Notes under the pieces: generated by a model
The model's input: the letters and a program-made list of their open reading frames with translations, nothing else
What the model was told of the DNA's origin: nothing
Database searches by the model: none
Translations under genes and position numbers: made by a program
NCBI GenBank assembly: GCA_000697055.1
Contig: JNDT01002373.1
Coordinates: forward strand, 1 to 64,000
Length of the DNA stretch: 64,000 nt
Source of the DNA: Saksenaea vasiformis B4078
Lineage: Eukaryota > Mucoromycota > Mucoromycetes > Mucorales > Saksenaeaceae
Reading direction: 5' to 3'
Part shown: in pieces, positions 47,174-58,430 of the stretch
How positions within the stretch are numbered: the stretch's first letter is position 1
Layout of the letters: each line of letters opens with the position of its first letter

Positions 47174-49721
47174 ATGCTAAAATACGCGTACTCTTTGGTA
47201 TCCTCTGTTTTGTCGAGGAAGCGTTCCTTTGAGGAGGAGGAAGAGGAGAAGGATGAGGATCAGACGCAACAGCAGAAGAAAGTGAAGGTGGAACAGTCGG
47301 AGAAGACGGATGATGGTGAAATGATCCATCGCGTCAAGGTGCGCAACCTGCCTGACCGAGAGACAGCAGCTGTCAAGAAGTTTTTGCAGTCGCAAGGATT
47401 GTCACGTTTCAAAAAAGCACCGCAATGGGACTATGCCTTTATAACTTGCGATGTACGTTGATAAGACCAAAGCGGTTTTTTTTCTCTTGTTTTTTTTAAT
47501 GAGCTGCTGCTACTTCTTTAGACGGAAGAAGAAGCTCATGAGATCATCAAGAAGCTGGATGGCTGTGAATTTAAAAAGAGAAAGCTCAAGGCCGAATATG
47601 CTGGTGTGAATCGCCAGGAACATAGCCAGCGTTTCCAAAAAAAGAAAGGCAATGATAAGAAGAACAAGGCCGAACCCGAAGAAGAAGACCTTCGAACACC
47701 AGCAGAGAAGTTGGCTGATCAAGTCACACCCTTCCACCGGTAAAAAAAAAAAAGAAAGAAAGAAAGAAAGAGAGAGAAAAAAATTGCTATTAGATTATAT
47801 CTTCTCGAACTCATTCTATTCTTTTTTTTTTTTTTTTTAGTATTCCTTATGAAGATCAACTGAAGAAGAAGCGACGTGTGGGTATGCGACAATTGTCGAA
47901 ATTGAAGCGACAGATTGCTGAATTACGTGATCTGACGGAACTGGGCAAGGCACAGTCGGCATGGGCACATGAAAAGTAAGTTAATATAAAAGAAAAAAGG
48001 AAACATGCCCTTGAACTGACTCGTGCGCCTTTCCCTCCTTCTTTCTTTTTGGTTATCTGCAGAGGTGATTTACCGTGTGAATTTTTGGATATCATTCCTT
48101 CTCCTGAAAGCAATGGCTATCGTACGAAATGTGAATTTACCATTGGAAAGAACATGGAGGGTGAACCTACGGTGGGATTCCTTTTGGGATTGTACCGTCA
48201 TGGTATTACCAGTGTCCTCAGCCCGGCTGAATGTTTGCATGTACCTGATGTTGCCAAGAAGATTGCCAAGGCAATGGAAGTATGTTAAAAAAAAAGGAAT
48301 CTCGATTGTCATTGACAACCTTGATTAGGATTATGTGAAAGCTTCTCCCTATCCTGTATATGATCGTACAGACAAATCAGGTGTATGGCGAACTATCATG
48401 ACCAAGACGCAACGTACAGGCGATGGTAAAAAAAAAAAAAAAAAGAAAGACAAATTGTATAATTTTGCTGATTTCTTTTTTTTCTTTTCTTTTAGTGATG
48501 ATTGCTGTCCAATTAAAGGGAAAGGATTTGACGGAGGAGCAGTTGGCTGAAGAGCGAAGCAAGTTAATTGCGTACTGGACGGGTTTGAAAGATAAACCGG
48601 AGGAGGAGAAGATCCATGTCACGACCCTTTTGTTCCAGGTCTGGAATGGAGATTCCAATGGACTTACGGATAAGGCAAAAACCGAAGTTCTGGTAGGCGA
48701 TGGCTATGTGTACGAAGAGCTTCTAGGTTGCAGGTAAAAAAAAAATTCTTTCTTTTTTGTTTTTTATAACAAAACATGCAAGAAAAAGATTGACTGACAT
48801 CTTTTTTTTTTTTTTGGTGAAAGATTCCGTATCTCTAGCAGTGCATTCTTCCAAATTAATACACCTGCGACGGAATTGCTTTATGCAAAGTGTGCTGAGT
48901 GGTGCAACATTGACAAGAACAAGAAGACGACATTGCTTGACTTGTGTTGTGGCACGGGTACGATTGGTATTACGATGGCGAAATCAGTGGATCATGTAAT
49001 TGGTGTGGAAATGGTTCCTGAGGCTATTGTTGATGCCAAGGCCAATGCCGAACTAAATGGTAAAAAAAAAAAGGGAAGGGAGAGAGAGGGAGGTGAGCGG
49101 CGTCATTTTTTTTTAATCGGGTAGGATAGGTATTCGAAATGTAACATATTATGCAAGTAAGGTTGAGGATTGCCCTGATGTTGTCAAAGGGACTAGGAAC
49201 GATGATGTTGTGGCCGTTCTTGATCCACCAAGGTAAAAAAGGAAATGGAGAAAAGAGGAGGGGGAGAGATGTTTTTATTGATGAAGATTGATGTAGAAAT
49301 GGAGTTCATGCGAGTGTGATTCGTGCAGTACGTGAGTCTCCTAGTATCAACCGGGTGATTTTCATTAGTTGTGATGCTTCCCAGGCATTACCTAATTTCG
49401 TCAGGTAACAAGGAAAATTTGGAGGGAAAAGATAAATTGCTAAATCTATCCAAAAATAGTCTTTGCCGACCTCAGTCCAACCGATTCAGGGGATTGCCCT
49501 TTAGACCTACACGGGCGGTGCCAATTGATTTGTTTCCTCATACAGATCATTGTGAATTAATGATTGAATTTGTCCGCATGACAGAAGACGACGAGGAGGA
49601 AGAAGAAGAAGAAGAAGAAGCGGAAGGTAATACAAAGGAGGAGGAGGAGAAGAAGAAGGAGGAGGAGAAGGAGGAGAAGAAGAAGCAGCAGCAAAAGCAG
49701 AAGGAAGAAGACAACGCATGA
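47174..49721 (+). CDS. TRM2: tRNA (uracil-5-)-methyltransferase, TRM2/TRMT2A-like with RRM domain
   Basis: Forms m5U54 in the T loop of tRNA with S-adenosylmethionine. About ten exons. N-terminal acidic tail, then an RRM-like domain (HRVKVRNLPDRETAAVKKFL, WDYAFITCDTEEEAHEII), as in animal TRMT2A rather than yeast Trm2. Then come PCEFLDIIPSPESNGYRTKCEF, VGFLLGLYRHG, the TRAM-less catalytic half FRISSSAFFQINT, the SAM site LLDLCCGTGTIG, GVEMVPEAIVDAK, DPPR, NGVHASVIRAVR, the nucleophile loop ISCDASQALPNFV (Cys nucleophile) and CELMIEFVR, whose Glu is the general base. The C-terminus is a roughly 50-residue Glu/Lys/Gln tract. The start ATG 47174 is the first in frame with no upstream stop issue. 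Confidence 0.92.
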
Positions 49722-49908
49722 TAGGAACGAGTATGCATGAATTATTTTTGTTTTTGTTACAATAAAAAGGAGTAGTCAAAGCATTGATTAATTGAAGGTT
49801 TATTGAATTGAATGGATGTTAAATACGTGGTTTTGAAGTGGAAAAGTTAGAGGGGAGATTTCTTTTCTTCTTTGTTTTTCTTTTTTTTTTTTTTCTTATT
49901 TTCAATTG

Positions 49909-50794
49909 ATGCGATTCATTGATTTGATTAGTATTGTCGGGTTACTGACAGTTGTGATGGGTCAAAGTGATGAAAGGCCAGGTAAGTAAGGAAGTGAGAG
50001 AGAGAGAGAGAGTATGTGTGTGTTTTACTGAAATGTTTATTGTTCTAGCTAATTTACCAAGGGTTGGATGGACCATTCTGGATTTGGATCTTCCTTCAAG
50101 GGACAATATTTGTCAACGGCAGCGTGCTTTTTGTGCGGTAATATATAAAAATCAAGGTTTTTATTGAATGACAGAAAAACAATGAAAACTGACATTGAAT
50201 AGACCAATTGTGGAGGACCTAGTGAAGCGACTAAAAAGTAAAAAAAAAAAAAAAAAATGAAGTAAAATAATCCAAATGATTTTTTCTTTTTTAGTTTCTG
50301 TAACAGCACCAGTATGGCATGGGGCTGTGGTTGTGCGGTAAGTGACGAATTTTAGGGGAGAGAGAGAGTCATGTTCTTAACTTTGTTATATGATTTTATA
50401 GAGAAAAACACCTGATTTTGCCAGTTATATGTGGCCAGTGGTGGAAGCGGAGTGTTCAGGAAAGGCACAAGCATGTCAAGGGAGTTGCAACGTTGGACAA
50501 TTAGACTGTGCATCGGCATGTACGGATTATTATCAATGTAGCAATAATCACGGACCCAAAAGTTATTTGGAGACAGCTACACCCATGGATGTACCTTCTT
50601 CCTATGAAGGACCACCACCAGCCATCAAAGTGCAACCACCAAGAAATAATGAAGGAGGAGGAGGACAACAACAGCATGACAATCAAAGCAATACGAGTGG
50701 TAGTAGTAGTAGTCATAGTATGAATAGTAGTAGTATGTTATGGTCATTTTTATTATTATTGTTGTTGTCGATGATGATGTTGAATATGCAATGA
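49909..50794 (+). CDS. Small Cys-rich GPI-anchored surface protein (DUF7707-like)
   Basis: Five short exons starting at the ATG at 49909. Signal peptide MRFIDLISIVGLLTVVMGQ. The mature part has evenly placed Cys: WTILDLDLPSRDNICQRQRAFC, TNCGGPSEATKN, FCNSTSMAWGCGC, AECSGKAQACQGSCN, CASACTDYYQC. A Pro/Gln/Gly/Ser-rich spacer follows, and then a C-terminal hydrophobic segment (LWSFLLLLLLSMMMLNM) after Ser/Asn residues, as in GPI signals. The Cys layout resembles a fungal secreted domain that I recall as DUF7707. Role is unknown; cell-wall or plasma-membrane surface is inferred. Confidence 0.72.
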
Positions 50795-51137
50795 GGATAC
50801 TATCCACAGTCTATAACTAAAGACATGCAGATCCTGAACCACTCAATTGACTGAATTTAATGTTGCAAATGTTGAAAAAGAACTATATATACATAGTTTT
50901 TTTTTATTTTCTCATTTGCTCTTTTTTTATTTTCTTTTCTTCTTTCCCATGGTTTTTTTTTTGTGTGTGTGACGGGAAGAAGAGTCGGAAAAAGATGAGA
51001 AGAAAAAAAAAAATTTTTTTTTTTTTTTGTGTTGGTTGTACTCTCTTTGTGAACCTCTCTTTCTATTGGCTTCTTCAGGACTACGTCTCTCTCTCCCTTT
51101 CACTCTCACTTTATTCACCCGCTCAAAACCTCTTCTT

Positions 51138-51187
<50 letters not shown>

Positions 51188-51268
51188 CTGTGCTCTTTCT
51201 TGTTCCCTTCCCATTCCCTCCCTTTTTCTTCTTCTTTTTACTTTTTATTACTTTCCCATATATAAATC

Positions 51269-51818
51269 ATGTCTACAACACCTCCACCACTTTCACCTCC
51301 CAAAAAAATTAAACAAACCATACCAACATCACCCGATGGTTTTACTGAAGATAAATATAAAAAATTAAAACGAAAGTTACGAGAAGTTATGGAGGTAATT
51401 TATACTTATGAATAACTTATATATATCTATAGTTAGATAGGAATTGTCGTGGGTTTAGAAAACATCTAAAAACTTATCCTATAGGTGAATGAGAACATGA
51501 CCAAAGAATACGTGCGCGCTAAAAAGAAGATTCGAACATTAACCTTTGAAAGAAAGTAAATGAACGCGTCTTTTTTTTTTTTTTTTTTTTTTCTTGGTAG
51601 GTGTACTGATTGTCCATTTTGTTGTGTGTAGTCTGTTATTGGATAATATTGCACGAATGGAAAACTTGGGTCAATCATCCGATGATAACAGTAGTGATTT
51701 ACCAACTGATCTTTCCGAAACTGAAAGTGAATTGGAAGAAGGTAAAAAAAAAAAAAAAGAAGAGAAGAAGTAGTAGTAACCTTTTTTTCTTTCACACATA
51801 CACATACACACACACACA

Positions 51819-51855
<37 letters not shown>

Positions 51856-53031
51856 CTTCGTCTCCCTGTTTTTTTTCTTTTCCCCCAAAAAATTTTAGGA
51901 TTACCTTCCACGTCATCCAAAACGTCGCGAATGATACGACGCGTGACACCATTAACACAAAAGACGAAGTCGACAACCGGTTCTCCTATCCAGAGTCCGA
52001 ATGTTCAAAGGGATCTAGCCACTGTAGCCTCCGCTCCTCCTAAACGTTCAAAAATTTCCCGGATTGCAGTCAAGACCCGAAGAGTTCAACCAATCGAACG
52101 AGATGATCAAGGTCAACCAAAATTACCTCAACAAATTGGTGTCCTGACCGTCCTAAGTCTTGGAAAAATCGTCAATGATCGAGACACCTTTCATAATGAA
52201 CGTTATATCTTTCCCGTTGGATATACCGTAAGCAGAACCTATCCCAGTATGATTGATCCTACAAGTAATACCGTCATTACCTCCACTATTCTGGATGGTG
52301 GGGATGGTCCGAGATTTCACGTGGTAGCCGCTGATATGCCTGAACAACCTATTATCGCCAATTCTGCAACAGGTGCTTGGACCGTCGTCGTTCGTCGATC
52401 AAACGAAATTCGTCATCGTGAACATTCCAATTCTGCAAGTGGTCCTGATTACTACGGATTCAAACACCCCACCATTGCAAAACTAATTCAAGATTTACCT
52501 GGAACAGATCATCTTAAGCATTATGTATGGCAAAACTTTGAAGAAATGGAACCAAGAGCTGCAAAAGGCGTGATGGCTGCTGCTGAAAAGAAAAGAGGCA
52601 ATTTGGAACAAATGGGTAACGCCAATCGACGCGCCCCACGCGCCGACGGTTCTCACATGGATGACGACTCCCAAGGTGACGAAGAACAGGATCAATTTCA
52701 ACAACAACAACAACAACAATCATCATCGACACTCCTACCACCTCCATTACCTTCCACTTCCTCTTCTTCCTCTTCCTTAGTAGAAGAACAACAACAACAA
52801 GAACAACAACAACCAGAGGAAGAAACAATAACAGCGGTCGAATCGGATCCATTCCCTCCTCCTCCTCCTCCTCCTCCTCCTTCTTCTTCTTCTTCTTCGC
52901 ACGTTCCCTTTCCCCCTCCTCCATCATTATCTTCACAACCATTAACGGCTCCACAACCCAATTCAGACGAATTGACAGGAACAGATGAAGAAGTGGATGA
53001 ACTGGGTGCAAGTGACGCAGAACAAGCATAA
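51269..53031 (+). CDS. FYRN/FYRC domain protein, TBRG1-like architecture
   Basis: Four exons from the ATG at 51269 (MSTTPPPLSPPKK). N-terminal basic coiled coil (KYKKLKRKLREVME, then VNENMTKEYVRAKKKIRTLTFERN, LLLDNIARMENLG), then an acidic stretch, then a Lys/Arg-rich region. FYRN domain: GVLTVLSLGKIV, YIFPVGYTVSRTYPS. FYRC domain: GPRFHVVAADMPEQP, GAWTVVVRRSNEIR, DYYGFKHPTIAKLIQDLP. The order of a short coiled coil followed by FYRN-FYRC is that of animal TBRG1. The coiled coil also resembles INO80-complex accessory subunits. The tail has poly-Gln and poly-Pro runs. Nuclear, chromatin-linked function is inferred. The intron before exon 4 carries (ca)n and (ct)n tracts. Confidence 0.78.
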
Positions 53032-53293
53032 ATCTCTTTTCTCTTTTGTTGTTATTTTGGTAATTACTTACATTTCTTTCTTTTTTTTTTTTTCTCTTTC
53101 TCTTTCTTATCATTATTATCATTATCTCTTTTTTTTGCTTTAGGATGGCCCACTTTTTCTTTTTTTTTTTTAACTTTTTCTCTCTCATTGTATGTTATTC
53201 CCCTCTTTTTATTGTTGTAACTTCTTTCATTCTCATCATGTTACAAATAAAATAAAAGCAATAAAAAAAATGGAAAGTGAAAGTCTTTTCTTT

Positions 53294-55309
53294 TTAGGCA
53301 TCAAACGCAACCACCACATCTGCATTACTTGTAATTGCAGATATTTTGCCTTGACGGGGTGCTCTGCCATAACGTCGACCTTTTTTCATGGATTCTTCAT
53401 CGATTTCATATACAAACGCATTCGCCGGATCCTTTACAATCGCCTTGTTATGGGACGTCTGCAATAAAACCTCGCCTGCAAATTTAGATGGCTAATGTGA
53501 GAGAGAGAGAGAGAGAGAGAGAGTATGTATGTTAGCATATATATATATCACATGCAATAATAATAATAATAATAGGCTTTTCTTTTTTCTTTTTTTTTTT
53601 ACCATGTACAAGTTAATAGCCCCATTGCTGGAATAGACATCTGCTACAACCGGATTATCCGCTTGCTCCATGGCTGCATTGATCGGTGCATTGGATGTTT
53701 TCAATTGTACATTCTCTGTCTTGCTATGGTTGACTTCGATCCATCCATTATTTGACTCGATCGCAACGGTTGGTGCTTCTGCTGTATCAACATGGACTGG
53801 TCCATTGGATGTTTTGATGTCGATACTGCTTGCTGCTGTCAACGCATGGGCACTCACTTGGCCATTGTTGTTCTCCAAATGAATGCGTTGATGGTGGGAT
53901 ACAACGTCTCCGAGAACAACTGCCCCATTGGCCGTCTGAATGTGTACGTTTTGTTCAGCTTCAATAACCTGCTCCACTCGGATATCGCCATTGCGTGATA
54001 TCAGTTCCAGCTCATGCCCATGCCAGGCGCTATGAATAAAGCGTACATGTGCATTGCTGGTCTTGAGTGCAACATAATCTACATTCATGTTATCAACCAC
54101 CTGGATATGGACATTGCTCATATCTACAGCGATCGACTCGGCCGTTCGGGGTAAAAAGATATCCATATCAAGATAGATGCATGCACTGGTCTTGGGCATC
54201 TGTAACGTCAGACTTCCCGTGCTTTCATCCAACGTGTACCGCATCTGCTCCATCAAGTCGGCATGCTTCGTTGCAACACGAACACGGCTCTGTATCGAAC
54301 CCTCGGCTTGCCCAGGATGGATGACCACACGGCCGCCAGACACATGACCTTCCAACGTCACTTGCACGTCCTTTTGCACTGCAATGGTCGATGGCAATGC
54401 CTCCCACAGTGTCGCAGGCCGATGGTCGCACTCAAGACCGCTCTGGGGCTCATTGGATGCAGGCGGTGAAAACCAAATAATGTCGTTGTACTTGAGAAGA
54501 ACAAGCCAGATAAGAATCGCCGCTAGTAAATATTTACACCATCGTCCACAACAGCCCGTCGAACGACGGCTCAATCTTCTACTATTATTGCCACTATGGC
54601 CATCATTATCCGTCGCACCTTGACTCCAACCAGGAAGCAGCCATGAACGTTGTGGTCTGGACAGCCCTCTGTTTGCTGCTGCTGCTGCCGCCGCTGAAGC
54701 GGAAGACAGTACAGGCATAGATGGTGCGGAAGGAACAGAAGAGGAGGATGCAGGTTGTGGTGCCGAAGAAGAAGAAGATGCCGGTGCTTGACGATGATTA
54801 TACCAGTCGCGAGGAATATCTATTTGCATAAGGTAAGATATCTCTTTCTTTATTCCCCCCCCCCAAAAAAAAAGAGGAAGAACACTGTTGCTTACGTGGA
54901 TTGGGAATAGGCCAAGGTGTACCTCCGCTGGACTCTCCTTGTACATCTGCTACACCTCGATTCGGCACCAGTTGGCGGTGGGCTTTATTATCTCGTACAG
55001 GGTCTAGCAAACCGGCCTGTGCAGGTATGGAGCCATATTTAGGGTATTCCACCGACGACCGTCCTCCACCTGCGCCTGTTCCTCTTTCCTGTTCTTCCTG
55101 AGGAGACAGTGACGATGCCGAGTAAGGCGGAGGTGGAAGGAATGCCTCACCTGAAGCATCGTCAGGTTTGTGAATCGCTTGGTTAGGATACCGTGCAGTC
55201 GACGGCGAGGTATATTCTACAGGGCAGAGTTTGCTCCTACTCAAAAGACGAATGATCTCTCACCTGCTTGATTGTAGTAAGCCTTTGGATTGCTATTGTA
55301 TGACGACAT
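53294..55309 (-). CDS. Membrane-anchored DUF4097-type (putative adhesin) beta-repeat protein
   Basis: Minus strand, about four to five exons, start MSSYNSNPKAYYNQ at 55309, last exon 53294-53491. The cytoplasmic N-terminus is Pro/Ser/Ala-rich with an Ala run. One transmembrane helix (YLLAAILIWLVLLKYNDIIWF) follows a Cys/Arg-rich GCCGRWCK. Then come repeated strand units with Asn-Gly turns: KTSNAHVRF, SRNGDIRVEQV, QTANGAVVLGD, NNNGQVSAHA, KTSNGPVHVD, SNNGWIEVN, KTSNAPINA, SSNGAINLYM. This is the DUF4097 pattern of a right-handed beta-solenoid. The extracellular end is DANVVVAFDA-like with a basic KKGRRYGR stretch. The function is not known; the intron near 53500 contains a (ga)n tract. Confidence 0.75.
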
Positions 55310-56604
55310 GCAAAAGAGAAAAAAGAAGACCAAGGAAAGTGTAGTCAAGGGACAAACAAGAAATCATTAAAAACCCAAAAAAAAGACAGGACCTCCTATC
55401 GCCTGACCTAACCCAACTGCCCCCAAAAACAAAACAAAGCAAGTGCTATGCATTCTCTCACTCGCAGGATTTCTTCTTCGGTGCGGTTGCGTTGTCATGC
55501 TTTGACCCTTCCTTGGCATGGTTACACGAATGGTTCTTAGGCCATTTCACCCGCTGGTGCGAAACTCCCTGTCCAAACCTATCCAGGAATCATGCGTCGG
55601 CGAGTCCGACTCTCCGCGGACACTTCCGTTGAAGCAGAAAAACGCTGACCCTTTGAAGCGCTGCTAAAATTATACGGTTCCCTGCTAGTACTGCCTCGCT
55701 CTAGTTTCTATCCAGAATCACCAGCTGAAACGGCTCCGCGTTGTTGCTCGCTGCAGCACGTTGGCGATCTCCAAAGCGGAAACGTAGTCGTCCCTCCACC
55801 ACCATCATCAAAGAAAAAGATAAAAGTCCGAGATCCGACTCTCCCTCTTTAGAGGCCCTATCGGTCCGCCCTCCAAGCAGAACGTCTCCAAACCAGACAC
55901 TGGCGATGGCCATGCCAAGGCGTACCGTTTCTTCTTGAACTTGATGTCACGTATAGTGGATTCCACAAAGTCAGTCCTCCACTCCTCCAAGTTAGACACG
56001 CTACTCCCGGACCACGACGTCGATCCAACCACCGTATGATCGTCCTGGCCCTTGATGTCAGTCATGTCGCGATTTTGCGTGTATCTTATTCTCTTTTCCC
56101 TCATTCTTCTATGTTTGTGGTTTCTCGATCTTGGATCCTCTTCTCCATAAACTTTCTATCTTTTTTCCTTGCACGACTAAGGTATTTTTTCCTCCTTTTT
56201 TTTTCTTCCGAAACTGGTTAGGTTATGCTAAAAGCGAAGCGCTCATCCGCTGGCAATAAAGTTCGAGTTCTCAACCACAGTGATAGGAAACGGAAAAGTC
56301 CACACTTCTTCCGCTCAATTAATCGTAAGAACCAGCATACTGTGTTTAAGCTGGGATGCATGGAAGCTGAGCTGTCCCTAAGCAGGACTGACTTGTGGCA
56401 AAGCAGCAGTACATCGAATGGCTTTCCTTTATTGGGAATACCACCCACTTTCCTACTCCCGCGCATCTGCTTCCATAACAATAAGCATATGTAGACAATG
56501 GAAGACATTTGGTTAGGTCACACGACACGATCGATAACTGCGTACAAGGCCGTACAGAAGAGACAACTGTCCCAAAGCAATCCCATATTCTGATCTTGGC
56601 CACT

Positions 56605-56640
<36 letters not shown>

Positions 56641-56884
56641 AAACCACGCTCCAGGCTCTCGTAGCTTTACGTCGGAAGCGACGTATCGAAGAGATCTATC
56701 GACAGGAGCGTTCTGCTAGTTTGCACTTATGCCAACCAGCAGCAATGCCATCGTAGGCATGAAATGAAATATAATGCGCTGTTCCTTCTGATGCTGTTGT
56801 AGCCTCCGCCGTCGCCCATGTCGCTCGTAAAAGCAGAAGCAAGCAAGTTGCACCCAACTTATTCTTCCTTGAATGTCCTGAAGC
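55310..56884. other. Degraded zone, left part
   Basis: About 1.6 kb with no intact gene. Minus-strand frames 55808-56104 and 55701-55913 read on from each other with a shift near 55915, suggesting a decayed coding piece, but I do not recognise it. A frame at 56225-56494 (+) is open but has no motif. An antisense 18S rDNA scrap sits at 56599-56640. Confidence 0.45.
56599..56640 (-). repeat. Short fragment of 18S rRNA gene (antisense)
   Basis: The reverse complement contains the universally conserved 3' region of small-subunit rRNA (tttgtacacaccgcccgtcg followed by ctactaccgattga). About 42 bases match with one apparent mismatch. The flanks on both sides do not continue as rRNA, so it is a fragment, not a gene. 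Confidence 0.85.
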
Positions 56885-58430
56885 GTGCATTTTGCTTGTA
56901 AGGAATACTTCTACAAACTCAAAGAACTCACTATTAATGATAATACATGTCAAATCCTCGTTAGTCTTGCATACAACTCGATTATTAACTTGTCCTTCCG
57001 TTTAAAAACGTTCGTCGACGTTGATAACGTTACATTGAAAGATTTTCGAGACAGAAAAGCCTTCATTCCGTTGGAGAATAATCATGATGAAAACGTGGTT
57101 GCAAACATTTCCCAAGTGTGTACACTACGGGAAAAGATCTTAACTATTGCATCATCTTGGAAAAATCAAAACAAAAACTTAGCAAGATCTTGGATAAATC
57201 TTACAAAAACCAAGATTTTTCCAAGATGTTTTCCCGTAGTGGTATAGAGGGAAGGTCAGATGCGCATAGCTATCGGAGGATATCAGGAAACGAACTTAGG
57301 CGCCATCAGGGAGAAATATCGGAGCGGTATCTGGATTCGTTGGTCCTCATCACCATGGCCAAGACGGACCATGAACGACGCCTTTACCGTGTCTACAGTT
57401 ACATGTATGTTCACCTATTGTGCGTTGCAGCATCTCAACGCTATGGGAAAGGATGATATTACTCCGTCACCTTTTCCATAGTGCAAAATAACACTATACT
57501 TATAGAATGGATATATTTGCACATCGCCAACGTCTCTTGGACAACTGGAAAGAGATGACAGAGATGGATATAACCTCAAGACTCTATGGCACCCTCCTCG
57601 ATATTCATTTCGAAGACTCAATGGTTGATCTGCGGTGGTAAGATACGAAGTTCAATTCGTTGTTGATTGGTGTTGAACACACGCGTAGGGGAGAATCTGA
57701 GAATCATGAGTCGCAGAACGTCGCAAGAATTCGAGATCATTTCAGCGAACCATCGAGAGGAGCATTTAAGGTTGACCTGCGCATTGTATTCCGGAAGAAT
57801 AACAAGCTTTATGACGTCTCGAATGGCGAACTCACAAAAAATGGGTTAATTCGAAAGAAAAACACGACAGATGCAGTTAAAGTTATGGTCGAGGGGAAAT
57901 GCATAGTCGATCAGCTAGTTAGAGTATGCCGTTGAAGCACGAAGAAGCCAAAAAAAATATGCGTTATTAATATACAAGCTTGTGGTGAGAGCAACAGGAT
58001 CATGAAAGGATCCGTATCTGAAGCATGTATTTAGGAACGAAGGCCGCCCTGATTGGTATCAAGCTGGCTTCTGATGGAAAAGGTTATGTTTCGCAGCAAC
58101 TAAGAAAAACGCTCCGATTCCCAACAGAAGAAAAGCGTGTACCGGCTTTCTTTCAGATCATGGTTCCACAGTTGCTGCATCTAAGGGTACCTTTGAATTA
58201 GAGTTTTATCGGCGGAATGCCTAACGAAATAGTGCCATTTTTTTGTAGCATCAAACCGAAGAAAACGCAAAAATGCTTCGGAAAGCTTCCAATCGAGACA
58301 TGAGCGACTTTGGAAGCCAGTCGCCCGTGTTGGAGTACCCGTTCCTAAAAGATACTTGGCTGGGGTCCGAAACCTTCCAAGCCAAACGTGGTCCCTTCTC
58401 TGCCGGACGACTTCCTGGAAGTGTAAACCG
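56885..58430 (+). pseudogene. Orphan Mucoromycota-type gene interrupted by a MITE
   Basis: Plus-strand coding pieces: 56885-57120 (LAYNSIINLSFRLKTF, NNHDENVVANISQV), 57245-57456 (SYRRISGNELRRH, AKTDHERRLYRVYSY), about 57507-57641 (MTEMDITSRLYGTLLD, FEDSMVDLRW), about 57688-57930 (GESENHESQNVARIRDH, KVDLRIVFRKNNKLYDVS, EGKCIVDQLVRV), and about 58035-58192 (ALIGIKLASDGKGYVSQQL). Further basic coding-like sequence runs to about 58430. The pieces follow in order, and motifs like GES, VDLRIV and YDVSNGEL resemble an uncharacterised family that I know as repeated in Mucorales genomes. A 119-base MITE splits the first two pieces, which share one frame once it is discounted. Whether the rest is still functional is unclear; a stop at 57454 also interrupts the chain unless spliced out. 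Confidence 0.55.
57123..57241. mobile_element. CACTA-type MITE, 119 bp, with GTA target duplication
   Basis: Starts cactacgggaaaa and ends ttttcccgtagtg, a perfect 13-base inverted terminal repeat. The similarity continues as gatctt against catctt. The element is flanked by gta at 57120-57122 and gta at 57242-57244, a 3-base target site duplication as made by CACTA (EnSpm/CMC) transposases. The interior repeats (c)aagatcttgg/(c)atcttggaaaaatc words in both orientations, so the whole unit can fold into a hairpin. It has no coding capacity and needs a transposase supplied elsewhere. Confidence 0.9.

Noticed and set aside
50927..51214. Minus-strand frame rich in Lys and Arg
   Set aside because: It is the complement of a poly-T tract of about 48 bases and other simple sequence upstream of the TBRG1-like gene; no coding features.
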